Shown here piece by piece: positions 16,871 to 24,564 of a stretch of 64,000 nucleotides of DNA; within the stretch, counting starts at the first letter, position 1, and every line of letters starts with the position of its first letter. A model generated the notes under the pieces. It had not been told where the DNA came from. It was given only the letters and a program-made list of their open reading frames with translations, and ran no database searches. The stretch is from Acidobacteriaceae bacterium TAA 166 (GTDB taxonomy: Bacteria > Acidobacteriota > Terriglobia > Terriglobales > Acidobacteriaceae), in the NCBI GenBank assembly GCA_000421065.1, contig ATWD01000001.1, positions 1,604,001 through 1,668,000 of the forward strand, read 5' to 3'. The position numbers and the translations under genes were made by a program.

Positions 16871-16955
16871 TGGGAGAGTGCTGTGGTCGAATGGCATCTC
16901 TCCCACCGGGAGAATGCTAAATCGTGACCCCGGCACTCTCAGCCGAAAGGAGAGG
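16871..16955 (+). promoter_or_regulatory. leader with mutually exclusive stems ahead of the 16960 gene
   Basis: TGGGAGAG at 16871-16878 can pair with CTCTCCCA at 16898-16905. TCTCCC-ACC-GGGAGA at 16899-16913 is a tight hairpin that uses the same bases. GAGAGTGC at 16874-16881 can instead pair with GCACTCTC at 16933-16940, and that CTCTC strand can also cover the GAGAG of the Shine-Dalgarno region near 16950. These competing helices look like a translational switch or attenuator. Confidence 0.45.
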
Positions 16956-16959
16956 AACC

Positions 16960-17220
16960 ATGCGAATGCCGTGGAACAGAAAGGAAAGGTTCTATCGTTC
17001 GATCGAAATCGTCGAGCCCGTAGTTTTCGATCTCGTTCTGACACGCACGCCCACTGGGTATACGAGTCAGTGGAGAACCGACAATCTTCCGCAGAGCTCG
17101 AGAGGCGCAGTTGCCCTGGCCGAAGAACTGGCCAAGGCGCTTCCCGAGATGATGCGGCGGGCCAACCGGAAGGCACCCGGCCGTCCGGAAGTCATTCACC
17201 TGAAGATGGGCATGTACTAG
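16960..17220 (+). CDS. small conserved-looking protein of unknown function
   Basis: This encodes 86 residues with a basic N-terminus (MRMPWNRKERFYRSIEIVEP), a beta-like middle (FDLVLTRTPTGYTSQWR) and a helical stretch (GAVALAEELAKALPEMMRRA). AAGGAGAGG just before the ATG decides this start over an upstream in-frame GTG/ATG region. It lies between the polymerase and the second VirB9-like gene. No family is recognised. Confidence 0.6.
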   Translation: MRMPWNRKERFYRSIEIVEPVVFDLVLTRTPTGYTSQWRTDNLPQSSRGAVALAEELAKALPEMMRRANRKAPGRPEVIHLKMGMY

Positions 17221-17251
17221 GCGAAAGGCATGTCGTCTTCATTGAGCCGCG

Positions 17252-17274
17252 CCGGGAGATACCACATCTCCCGG
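17252..17274 (+). promoter_or_regulatory. perfect 9-bp hairpin ahead of the second VirB9-like gene
   Basis: CCGGGAGAT and ATCTCCCGG enclose the loop ACCAC. The flanking GCG and CGC can extend the stem. It ends 21 bases before the start codon at 17296 and leaves the AAAGGAGG ribosome site free. No T-tract follows. It is similar in layout to the hairpin at 14253. Confidence 0.6.
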
Positions 17275-17295
17275 ACGCAGGCTAAAGGAGGCCCT

Positions 17296-18117
17296 ATGCG
17301 GCGTTTCGTTGCGATGCTTTTCCTGGAAGCGACTGCGGTCTTCGCGCAGCAGGCGCCCATCACCAAAGTTCAGACGGCACTCAATCATCTGACCGTGATC
17401 GAAATGCCGGAGCCGGTCACCATGGCAGCGGCCGGCAGCGATGCCTTCGAGATCAAACGTCATGGCAACCGGGTTTTTGTAGAGCCCGTCCGCCCAAACG
17501 TCTCCACTAATTTGTTTCTCTGGACCGAGCACGGCGAGAGTATCTACGAGCTCGCACCAGCCGGGGAGGTAAACACGATGAATGTCCTTATTGCTCCCAA
17601 ACCGCAACCGCGTCCCATATCTGCGACGGGTGACGGAGCCAGCGACACCGAGGTCCAAAAGATCGCAGATCTCGTGCTGAGCAAAGCTCTCCTCCAAACC
17701 GAGCATGTCTCGCAGCGTGACGCCAAACCCTCCAAGAACACTGTGAGTGTCCTTATCGACCAGGTCGTCCGCGCCAAAGACTCAATCTATATTCGCTACC
17801 ACCTCACCAACGAGAGTCAGACTCCTTATCGGATGCTCGACCCCACCGTGATGTCCATTCGTCCCGCACAACCGCCGCTCTCTCTCTCAGCCCTCGTGAA
17901 TAATCAGCTCAATGACCGGACCGTCCGGGCAATGGGGATAGGTGAGTCAACGGGGATACCAGTCATCCGCTCTGAGACCAAAAGCAGAGACATTGCGCCG
18001 GGCGGCGTAGGCACTGGGGTCATAGGAATCCGGACCACATCGACGCAACCGCAGTTGTATCAGTTCGTCTTTGGGAACGCCGGCGCCCAAACTGTCACGG
18101 CTACAGCGGTGCTGTGA
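17296..18117 (+). CDS. second VirB9-like periplasmic protein
   Basis: This 273-residue protein has a signal peptide ending VFAQQ. Its N-domain resembles the first VirB9 (2123): HLTVIEMPEPVTMAAAG followed by VRPNVSTNLFLWTEHGESIY. The C-terminal part is beta-rich (VLIDQVVRAKDSIYIRYHL). It probably acts in the periplasmic part of the coupling or channel complex, or as an alternative VirB9. AAAGGAGG at 17284-17291 fixes the start. It overlaps the next gene. Confidence 0.65.
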   Translation: MRRFVAMLFLEATAVFAQQAPITKVQTALNHLTVIEMPEPVTMAAAGSDAFEIKRHGNRVFVEPVRPNVSTNLFLWTEHGESIYELAPAGEVNTMNVLIAPKPQPRPISATGDGASDTEVQKIADLVLSKALLQTEHVSQRDAKPSKNTVSVLIDQVVRAKDSIYIRYHLTNESQTPYRMLDPTVMSIRPAQPPLSLSALVNNQLNDRTVRAMGIGESTGIPVIRSETKSRDIAPGGVGTGVIGIRTTSTQPQLYQFVFGNAGAQTVTATAVL

Positions 18118-18326
18118 TGGTCTCAAAGGAGCAGATACGCGCTGAACTATTGGCCGCATACAGAAATCGGCGGCAGGATCGGTTTCGCGAGTTTCTGCTT
18201 CGCGGACTGACCGATCCGATCGAGCCACTGACCGAAACAAAACGTCGCAGGTTTCATCCGGTATACATTACTGCCGCACTGCTCACGACGCTGTGTCTCG
18301 TAGTCGCAGCTCTCTTCTCGTGGTGA
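18117..18326 (+). CDS. small tail-anchored membrane protein
   Basis: This encodes 69 residues with a basic helical N-terminus (IRAELLAAYRNRRQDRFREF) and one C-terminal membrane helix (ITAALLTTLCLVVAALF). The ATG overlaps the previous stop (TGATG); a GTG at 18114 is the alternative. It lies directly before the coupling protein gene and could help to recruit or anchor it. No family is recognised. Confidence 0.6.
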   Translation: MVSKEQIRAELLAAYRNRRQDRFREFLLRGLTDPIEPLTETKRRRFHPVYITAALLTTLCLVVAALFSW

Positions 18327-18330
18327 TTTC

Positions 18331-20124
18331 ATGGCTCCTCCTTCCCCCCAACGCAACTCCCAACGGGACATGAATCAGGAAGCAGTTGTCTTGTTCGGGA
18401 TTCTCATCCTCCTTGCACTCTGCGGTGCCTACTACCTCGCTTACTCCCGCCTCCGAGTTCGCCCAGCCCAACTCGTCGAATTTTCCGTGTATGGGTGCGC
18501 CGCACTCTGGATGGGAATCGAAACACTCCGCTATGCGATCACGTATCGGCGTCGAAAAGAAGAGGTGTGGCCGCACCCTTCCTTATATATAGAGCGCTGC
18601 CGTGACCAGGAGGAGCTCAGAAGGGCGCATGAGAAGAACTCTGTGCTGCTTGGATATGGTCTCGACGGAAAGCCCTGGCTCTGGTCAGATGAGACGCGCG
18701 TGATGCAGGCGAACAGCTTCGGGATGACGGGTGCGGGCAAATCCACCCTGCTATCCAGCATTATCGAGCAGGATCTTGTGCGTCTGACAGGGCCGGCAGG
18801 GCAAAAGCATAAAATCGCGCAAATCATCATTGATGGCAAAGGCGAACGCTCATTTCTTGACGGATTCCTGATTCCAGCGGTTGCTGCTGCTGGCCGCCTA
18901 AATGAGCTGAATATCATCGCACCATCGCGGCCGGAGATCAGCGTGCGTTTCAATCCGTTTGTCTCTCTCGCGCAGAATTATCAGGACCACGTCAATTTCA
19001 TCTTCGAGTCGTTCGATCTGGAAACCGACTTCTTTCACAGCCACCAGAAGACGTACCTCTCGGACGTCGTGCGCATTCTCTATTACACCGGCAAGCGTTA
19101 CAACATCTACGACATCCTGGTGATGATCTATGATCTCGCGGTGCTCAAGGAGCAAGCGCGGAATGCCCAACAACGCATGGCGACGCTGCCTGATGTCAGC
19201 AGTCAACAGAAGTTGAACTTCGATATGAGTGTTCGCAATCTCATTGAATCATTCAATGATCCCAAGCGTGTACAGATGGTCCGTGGGTTGATTAACAACA
19301 TGATGACCTTCCTCGAAGATCGCATGTCGATGATCACTGGCCCGTATGAAGACCTGATCTCCATCGAAGAGATCATCGAGCGGAAGCAGATCCTCTGCAT
19401 CTCGCTCAACACCAGCGCGAACGACGCCACAACGACCGCGCTCGGGCGAATGATCCTCCAGAACATTCAGATGGTGATTGGCAATCGTTACGAACAGAGC
19501 AACCGTGACAAGTACATGCCGTTCGTCTCCGTCACCATGGATGAGTTTGCGCCGATCGCCTACGCTAACTTTGCCACCATTGTGCACACCGCGCGCGGAT
19601 CGAACACGGCATTCAACTTTTCGATGCAGAGCGCCCCTCAGATGCTCGAGGTCAGCAAAGGATTTCAGCGCAATATCGTGAGCGCTCCAAACACAACGTT
19701 CATGATGCTGACTCGTGACAAAGACACCTGCCAGAATTTTGTCGAAGCATCCTCTCGGGTGAAACAGTTCCGTCGCAGCCGAAACGTTCGCAAGGTAGGC
19801 ATCTTTAATCCGAGCTACCAAGATCAAGGATTCGGAAGCGAAACCGAGATTAAAGACACCCGAGCGCAGGAGGAACATATCAAGAACATGCCGGTCGGAC
19901 AGATGGAGGTGCTGATGTCGGATCGCGATCTCGGGACCATTCACGATCACGTATTTGTCCGCTCTCCTCACTACGACCGGATCGCCAGCGTGGCCCCGAT
20001 AGTATATCCGAGGTACACCACGCGCTACGACACAGCGATCGGTGCGAATCTCCGCTTCAGGGACACCGATCTCGAGGCGAGCCGCCAACGCGGCATGCGC
20101 ACCTCGAGAAAGGTGACGGCATGA
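18331..20124 (+). CDS. virD4: VirD4/TraG-family type IV coupling protein
   Basis: The coupling protein brings the DNA-protein substrate to the channel and pumps DNA with ATP. The 597-residue protein has two membrane helices (about residues 18-38 and 48-66). Walker A is GMTGAGKSTLL at 131-141 and Walker B is VTMDEFAPIAY at 401-411. Later conserved blocks include QSAPQMLEVSKGF and VSAPNTTFMMLTRD. The start at 18331 is 4 bases after the previous stop with a weak ribosome site; an in-frame ATG at 18370 is possible. It ends in an ATGA overlap. Confidence 0.9.
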   Translation: MAPPSPQRNSQRDMNQEAVVLFGILILLALCGAYYLAYSRLRVRPAQLVEFSVYGCAALWMGIETLRYAITYRRRKEEVWPHPSLYIERCRDQEELRRAHEKNSVLLGYGLDGKPWLWSDETRVMQANSFGMTGAGKSTLLSSIIEQDLVRLTGPAGQKHKIAQIIIDGKGERSFLDGFLIPAVAAAGRLNELNIIAPSRPEISVRFNPFVSLAQNYQDHVNFIFESFDLETDFFHSHQKTYLSDVVRILYYTGKRYNIYDILVMIYDLAVLKEQARNAQQRMATLPDVSSQQKLNFDMSVRNLIESFNDPKRVQMVRGLINNMMTFLEDRMSMITGPYEDLISIEEIIERKQILCISLNTSANDATTTALGRMILQNIQMVIGNRYEQSNRDKYMPFVSVTMDEFAPIAYANFATIVHTARGSNTAFNFSMQSAPQMLEVSKGFQRNIVSAPNTTFMMLTRDKDTCQNFVEASSRVKQFRRSRNVRKVGIFNPSYQDQGFGSETEIKDTRAQEEHIKNMPVGQMEVLMSDRDLGTIHDHVFVRSPHYDRIASVAPIVYPRYTTRYDTAIGANLRFRDTDLEASRQRGMRTSRKVTA

Positions 20125-20939
20125 AGACTCTCCACCTCATGCTTATCGCGATCATCCTACACGCCGCAACCGGTGGTCTCTCCGCACAGCCCATCGTCCA
20201 GCGGAACGCCAGTCAATCTTCAAAACAACGAACGGAGGCCGGAGCAGCGAACAGCGGCGCAGTGCAACCGCAGTATGACCCTCTCGCCGGTCGTCCACAC
20301 TTTCGCGGCGGTTTATGGGATAACGTGCTCAATGGAATCAACCCACAGAATCGGGACCTTGGGCAATGCCTGAGCGAAGGGAGACAGATCGCGGTACGTG
20401 CCACGATCGAAAGTGCTGCCTTCTGGACAGCGACGGTCAACGGACTCCTGCTCGGCGCTGCGCTGATCTATCTTTATTGGCTGCTGCACGACCGCGCGCG
20501 ACGGCTCGATGTGACCGTCACTCTGCTCACACAGGTTTCCAATGCATATCTCGACGCACGCGATCACGCTCTAGACGCAATCGAAAAGCACAACCGTCTT
20601 GCGGATGATTACAACGTTCTTGCAGAGAAAATGGCTGCCTCCAGCCAACAACAATCGGAAAATCGTCAACGCGTCCGCCAGGAGTTTCGCGCAAAAGAGG
20701 GCGAGTTGCGAAGTGCTCCTGAGACCGCAGTGAACAAAGATACGTCCGCCCAGGATGGTGCGGCGCTCCAGCTTCGTCCGCTACAGACGAGCGACGCAGA
20801 CGCGCAGGCGGCGCGCAGAGTCGCGCAACAGATTACCGCGCTGCAGGAAAAGAACAAGACGTTAAGGACGTCGCTGAATGAAGTACTCGCGGAAAACGAG
20901 CAGCTCAAACGGGAAAGAGCGGAGATGAGAGGAGTGTAG
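20121..20939 (+). CDS. exported membrane protein with C-terminal coiled coil
   Basis: This 272-residue protein has a signal peptide (about residues 1-22, ending LSAQ), a low-complexity linker and a membrane helix at about 103-122 (FWTATVNGLLLGAALIYLYW). A long charged helical region from about 130 to the end is predicted here as coiled coil by its heptad-like pattern. It overlaps the coupling protein gene by 4 bases and probably belongs to the transfer complex. No family is recognised. Confidence 0.7.
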   Translation: MKTLHLMLIAIILHAATGGLSAQPIVQRNASQSSKQRTEAGAANSGAVQPQYDPLAGRPHFRGGLWDNVLNGINPQNRDLGQCLSEGRQIAVRATIESAAFWTATVNGLLLGAALIYLYWLLHDRARRLDVTVTLLTQVSNAYLDARDHALDAIEKHNRLADDYNVLAEKMAASSQQQSENRQRVRQEFRAKEGELRSAPETAVNKDTSAQDGAALQLRPLQTSDADAQAARRVAQQITALQEKNKTLRTSLNEVLAENEQLKRERAEMRGV

Positions 20940-20941
20940 CG

Positions 20942-21508
20942 ATGCAACTACTGGTGCAAATCCTGAGCTTCGGTACCGCCTGGTGGGTTCGCCCCGGGCA
21001 AAACAATGATGACTCCAAGCGTTACACCGAACATGCCGCATACTTCAATTCCACTGGCATTGAGTATGGCAGCAAGATTCATAAGGAGGGTCCCGTATCC
21101 GGATTGCTTCGGTTCAATTTCTCCAGCGGACTCGATACGCGCCACACCCATACCAATATCGGACGGATCTTTCGTTGCAATGAGATCGAACGGTATCGTG
21201 AAACAAATCGTCTATTGGTGCTGCACCGTGTCCAGGACGATGTTCAGCCGACACATTTTCTTGTAAGAATCGCGAGCCGTTTACACGGCGCGGTGTTGCT
21301 CCGCACAACCTGGTGTTCGAGCGATGTGCGGCTCATTGCCGCAAGTCGGTTTCGCGGAGTACAGGAACTGCTGTTACTCATGACTTTGGAATCGCACGTC
21401 GTGACAAGGCTGGGTGTTTGGCGTCTTTGCCGTCAGGTCACGGAATTGCCGCGATTGATTCTGGTTGACGACACAGAGCCTGTTCTTTCCGGAAGGGTGA
21501 TCGCATGA
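20942..21508 (+). CDS. hypothetical protein of the transfer operon
   Basis: This encodes 188 residues. It starts 2 bases after the previous stop and ends in an ATGA overlap with the next gene, and its reading frame has normal-looking codon use, all of which argue that it is real. The sequence has a beta-rich C-terminal part (HFLVRIASRLHGAVLLRTTW; ELLLLMTLESHVVTRLGVWR). No family or motif is recognised. Confidence 0.6.
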   Translation: MQLLVQILSFGTAWWVRPGQNNDDSKRYTEHAAYFNSTGIEYGSKIHKEGPVSGLLRFNFSSGLDTRHTHTNIGRIFRCNEIERYRETNRLLVLHRVQDDVQPTHFLVRIASRLHGAVLLRTTWCSSDVRLIAASRFRGVQELLLLMTLESHVVTRLGVWRLCRQVTELPRLILVDDTEPVLSGRVIA

Positions 21509-22326
21509 GATATCGCAGTGGCTCAATTGCCATCAACGAATCTCTCGATCTTCCTCTGCTCTGCCATGTGCGCAATTCGCGTTACATCTTTCAGCGTCAG
21601 TTAAGGGCATTGCTGGGGTATGGAGATGCTGACCTTGAGCGCAAGCGATTTGCGTGGAGGATTGACCGTCTGGCACGTGCTGGATATTTGGCTCTGTTTG
21701 ACCAGCGCATCTTCGGGGAGAAGGTGTATTCGATCACCCGCAAGGGGCTCCAGTATCTCGAGGCGCGTGGCTATCAACTCATTTCGATCACCTCCGGCAT
21801 GGAGACGATTCTCGACCCACTAAAGATGATGCACAGCCTTGAGCTGACGGCGATCCGGCTGACAATGCAGAGAAGTGGCGCTTTGCATTCATGGAAAAGC
21901 GACGTTGAAGTCAGTTCCGACAACATGGAAACCGGCGACGAGTATGCGAAGGACTACGATGCCATTGCGACATTGAGGAGCACGGACCGGCTTCTTCGCT
22001 TCGGTATCGAGTATGAGCGAACCACAAAAGCAGCCGTGCGTTACCGGGAATTGCATAGCCTTCTGGCAGGTGAGCGGAGGCTTGACGGGATACTGTACTT
22101 CGTCCGTGGATCGGATCGCCTGTTTACAGTTGCCGGACATCTTGCAGGAGCGCACCCTGAGATACTCTTCTGCGCCGCGGACAGCTTCGAATTGCGTGGC
22201 CTGAACAGTCTTTTTATAAAGAACCTTGAGCAGCCGGCCGCAACACTTATCGAATCACTCGGATTGACGACGGCCAATCATGGAACCACGCAAGAGCGCT
22301 TGGCATTTCCCACACACACCCGTTGA
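21505..22326 (+). CDS. replication-relaxation family protein (winged-helix)
   Basis: Proteins of this family accompany TraG-type coupling proteins on plasmids and integrative elements and are thought to take part in DNA processing. The 273-residue protein has an N-terminal winged helix (FQRQLRALLGYGD...RRIDRLARAGYL-type pattern) with KVYSITRKGLQYL. A nuclease-like domain follows, with KDYDAIATLRSTDRLLRFGIEYE, RYRELHSLLAG and ILYFVRGSD. It starts in an ATGA overlap and ends right before the iteron array at 22322. Confidence 0.7.
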   Translation: MRYRSGSIAINESLDLPLLCHVRNSRYIFQRQLRALLGYGDADLERKRFAWRIDRLARAGYLALFDQRIFGEKVYSITRKGLQYLEARGYQLISITSGMETILDPLKMMHSLELTAIRLTMQRSGALHSWKSDVEVSSDNMETGDEYAKDYDAIATLRSTDRLLRFGIEYERTTKAAVRYRELHSLLAGERRLDGILYFVRGSDRLFTVAGHLAGAHPEILFCAADSFELRGLNSLFIKNLEQPAATLIESLGLTTANHGTTQERLAFPTHTR

Positions 22327-22409
22327 CCTGCATTGCAATGTCAGTTGACCTGCATTGCGTTCCTCTTTCACCTGTATTGCCTTTCCCTTTGACCTGTCAC
22401 CCTCGCTTT
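22322..22409 (+). repeat. four 22-bp iterons
   Basis: Direct repeats start at 22322, 22344, 22366 and 22388, with an exact period of 22 bases. The first two share GTTGACCTGCATTGC perfectly; the third is TTTCACCTGTATTGC and the fourth keeps TTTGACCTGT. Two helical turns of spacing put every copy on the same face of the DNA, which is typical of iterons bound by an initiator or regulator. Confidence 0.8.
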
Positions 22410-22415
22410 GAGTGG

Positions 22416-22442
22416 ATATTGAGCTGATCTCCAGCTCAATAT
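22416..22442. promoter_or_regulatory. perfect 11-bp inverted repeat beside the iterons
   Basis: ATATTGAGCTG and CAGCTCAATAT flank the 5-base centre ATCTC. There is no T-tract. It could be an operator, a protein-binding site of an origin, or a simple hairpin at the operon end. Confidence 0.7.
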
Positions 22443-22567
22443 CATGCTTGAGATGAATGACTTAGAGGCTGACTACCCCTCTACACATCCTTCCCAGACG
22501 ACCTTTCCCAATTCCTATAACACTGCGTGTCGATCTGTACGGCGTGCACGTATCGTTTCCACTTCGA

Positions 22568-22592
22568 GGAGCCCACAAGGGCTCCTTTTGTG
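22568..22592 (+). terminator. terminator-like hairpin just before the PP-loop gene
   Basis: GGAGCCC at 22568-22574 and GGGCTCC at 22579-22585 form a 7-bp stem with an ACAA loop, followed by TTTTGTGT. It lies only 14 bases before the start at 22607, so it may act as an attenuator or as the end of a short leader RNA. Confidence 0.55.
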
Positions 22593-22606
22593 TCTTGAGG
22601 TAAACC

Positions 22607-23797
22607 ATGATCCCGCTGATCTCGTATGGCATGGGTGTTGAATCTACAGCCCTGTTACTTCGATTGTTGGAGAGACCGAATCTTCGCGACTTCGACCTTT
22701 CGGAGATGATCGTAATTTCCGCGCAGATAGGAAACGAATATTTAGATACCAAACGTAATGTGGAAACGCATGTCTTGCCGCGGCTGCGGGAACATCGGAT
22801 TCGTTATGTCCAGGTCGCCCGCGCGGGACATCTGGAGAGTGATGGCATTGTTGTCCTCAGCGATAGCCGCGAACCATATGAATGTCTGACTACAGGAGCT
22901 TACAAACTCAGCGACGAGTTAGAGCGCGCCGGAAGCGTTCCCCAATACGGTGGGGAGCACAAGTGTTCGTTGAAATTTAAGGTTTGGCCACTGGAATTTT
23001 GGATCAAACACTATCTCGCGTCTCCTGTCCGTCATGCCTTCGGATACAACGCAGATGAGATCAGGCGCGTGACGAAGAGTGAGGATTCGATCCGAGTCCG
23101 TGTTGCTCTGGGCTATAACGTGGAGGAGCTCAGACGAGCGGATCGCGCCGCAGGTTACGATCGCCCGCAGCGCCTCGGATGGTATCCGCTGGTTGAGTGG
23201 GGTTGGACTCGGGCCATGTGCGAGGACTACAACCGCAGGATCACCGGTCAAAGCTTTCTGCGCTCCGCCTGCGTCTTTTGCCCATTTAACCGTCTTGGCC
23301 CAGAGGCCATCGAACGTCACAAAGCGCATCCGGCCCAGGTGGCCGACGCCATGCTGCTGGAGTTCCTGTCGCTCTCGATGAATCCCCGTGGCCAACTCTA
23401 TCCAGGAGAGTCGCTGCTTTCGGTCACCGAACGGAGCGGCAATCAGGCGGCGTGCGATCTCTTTACACGGCGGCTGGCATCCCTGCGATGGGCGCTGTAC
23501 CGGATCCGCCGAATCTACACCTCAAAAGGAAAAGCCCACCGTGAGGTGATCCGGCTGGAAGAAGGTTCCGCCTCGGAGATGGCACGGCGGCTTCGCGAGG
23601 TCTCTCGGGAAGCCGAGCTAAACCTCAAAACGATGCAGGGCGTCACGTATGCGTTCGTTCACGAGCGTAACCAGGATCGCTATCCCTCAGCGGAGGAATT
23701 CTTTGTCACGGCACCCGCGTTGATCGAATCCAAGTCGCGCTATGGTCCTGAATGGTTCGAGCGCAGGTGGGATGCTCTCTCCGAGATGTCCATCTGA
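22607..23797 (+). CDS. PP-loop (PAPS reductase-like) ATPase with cysteine cluster
   Basis: The N-terminus SYGMGVESTALL (residues 6-17) is the nucleotide-binding PP-loop of the adenine nucleotide alpha hydrolase/PAPS reductase superfamily. Conserved-looking cysteines follow in GEHKCSLKFK (Cys120) and CVFCPF (Cys222, Cys225), which suggests a metal or Fe-S site. The length of 396 residues is larger than plain PAPS reductases. Such enzymes on mobile elements often modify nucleic acids or use sulfur, but the substrate cannot be told here. GAGGT precedes the ATG. Confidence 0.7.
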   Translation: MIPLISYGMGVESTALLLRLLERPNLRDFDLSEMIVISAQIGNEYLDTKRNVETHVLPRLREHRIRYVQVARAGHLESDGIVVLSDSREPYECLTTGAYKLSDELERAGSVPQYGGEHKCSLKFKVWPLEFWIKHYLASPVRHAFGYNADEIRRVTKSEDSIRVRVALGYNVEELRRADRAAGYDRPQRLGWYPLVEWGWTRAMCEDYNRRITGQSFLRSACVFCPFNRLGPEAIERHKAHPAQVADAMLLEFLSLSMNPRGQLYPGESLLSVTERSGNQAACDLFTRRLASLRWALYRIRRIYTSKGKAHREVIRLEEGSASEMARRLREVSREAELNLKTMQGVTYAFVHERNQDRYPSAEEFFVTAPALIESKSRYGPEWFERRWDALSEMSI

Positions 23798-23939
23798 AGT
23801 TTGACAATCTGGGCCGGAGATATCTGAGGTGACCGAAGGTTGCGCCAGGGTCGGTGACGCGGATCAATCCGACCGCTCCTTTCCTTTCCCCGGCTGTTTG
23901 TTCCCAGAGTTATCAATCCCCCCGCGCAAGGAGAAGATC

Positions 23940-24362
23940 ATGCCGCGTCTACCTATCAAAGCATCACCATGCCCCGAAAGGCTCCGATGGGGCGACGTCT
24001 TCTCTGTGTCAGAGCGTCGTAAGGTCGGCCACTGCGGCGGTAAGACCCTCCCGGCCGACCAGATCATATGGTGGGGGATCTTTGAGAAACGCCGCATCCG
24101 CGTGGTCTCGACGGTGCGACTCATTATGGGTGGTCTCGCACACTTCTCCGTCAACTCGGGAGCTCGCATCGGCTGCCACGACTGGGGTCTGCCGGGCGGT
24201 TACTACATAGACCTGATGTTCGAGAGTCGCGATCGGCTCAGCGATGACGACCTGATGCGGCTTGGCACGCTTGCTGCCGCCGAAGACACCCGTCCTGTCA
24301 GCGTACGAAGGAAGGGCGAGTTGCTCGCCGAGGCCAGAGCAATTCCGGTTGGCTGCGTATAA
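23940..24362 (+). CDS. hypothetical protein
   Basis: This encodes 140 residues. AAGGAG before the ATG at 23940 decides the start; the frame is open further upstream. The protein has GHCGGKTLPADQIIWWGIFEK, a beta-like RIRVVSTVRLI, and GCHDWGLPGGYYIDLMFES. No family is recognised. A TTGACA at about 23802 could be a promoter -35 box, but the matching -10 is poor. Confidence 0.6.
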   Translation: MPRLPIKASPCPERLRWGDVFSVSERRKVGHCGGKTLPADQIIWWGIFEKRRIRVVSTVRLIMGGLAHFSVNSGARIGCHDWGLPGGYYIDLMFESRDRLSDDDLMRLGTLAAAEDTRPVSVRRKGELLAEARAIPVGCV

Positions 24363-24430
24363 GAGCCGCGGGCATTAGCGAATTGGTTACCGGTTCCGAC
24401 TAAAGTCTCCCCGCATCGGTCGCTGGAAAT

Positions 24431-24459
24431 TTGATCAAGGTTCGATATCAGGCTACAAG
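24431..24459 (+). promoter_or_regulatory. candidate promoter before the 24565 gene
   Basis: TTGATC at 24431-24436, a 17-base spacer and TACAAG at 24454-24459. The stretch from GAAATTTGA to GCTACAA is closely similar to the site at 25358. Confidence 0.6.
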
Positions 24460-24564
24460 ATCCCTGCGCGGACCCGTGGCCCAGTTTCTCAACGGGATTC
24501 CAAGGTTCAAACCTCGCACTCCATCCTGCACGACCAACCCATCTTCCATCAGGAGGTAGTCTCC

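Noticed and set aside
23802..23830. Promoter with TTGACA before the 23940 gene
   Set aside because: The -35 box is perfect, but no acceptable -10 box lies 16-18 bases downstream, unlike the four recurrent promoter sites.
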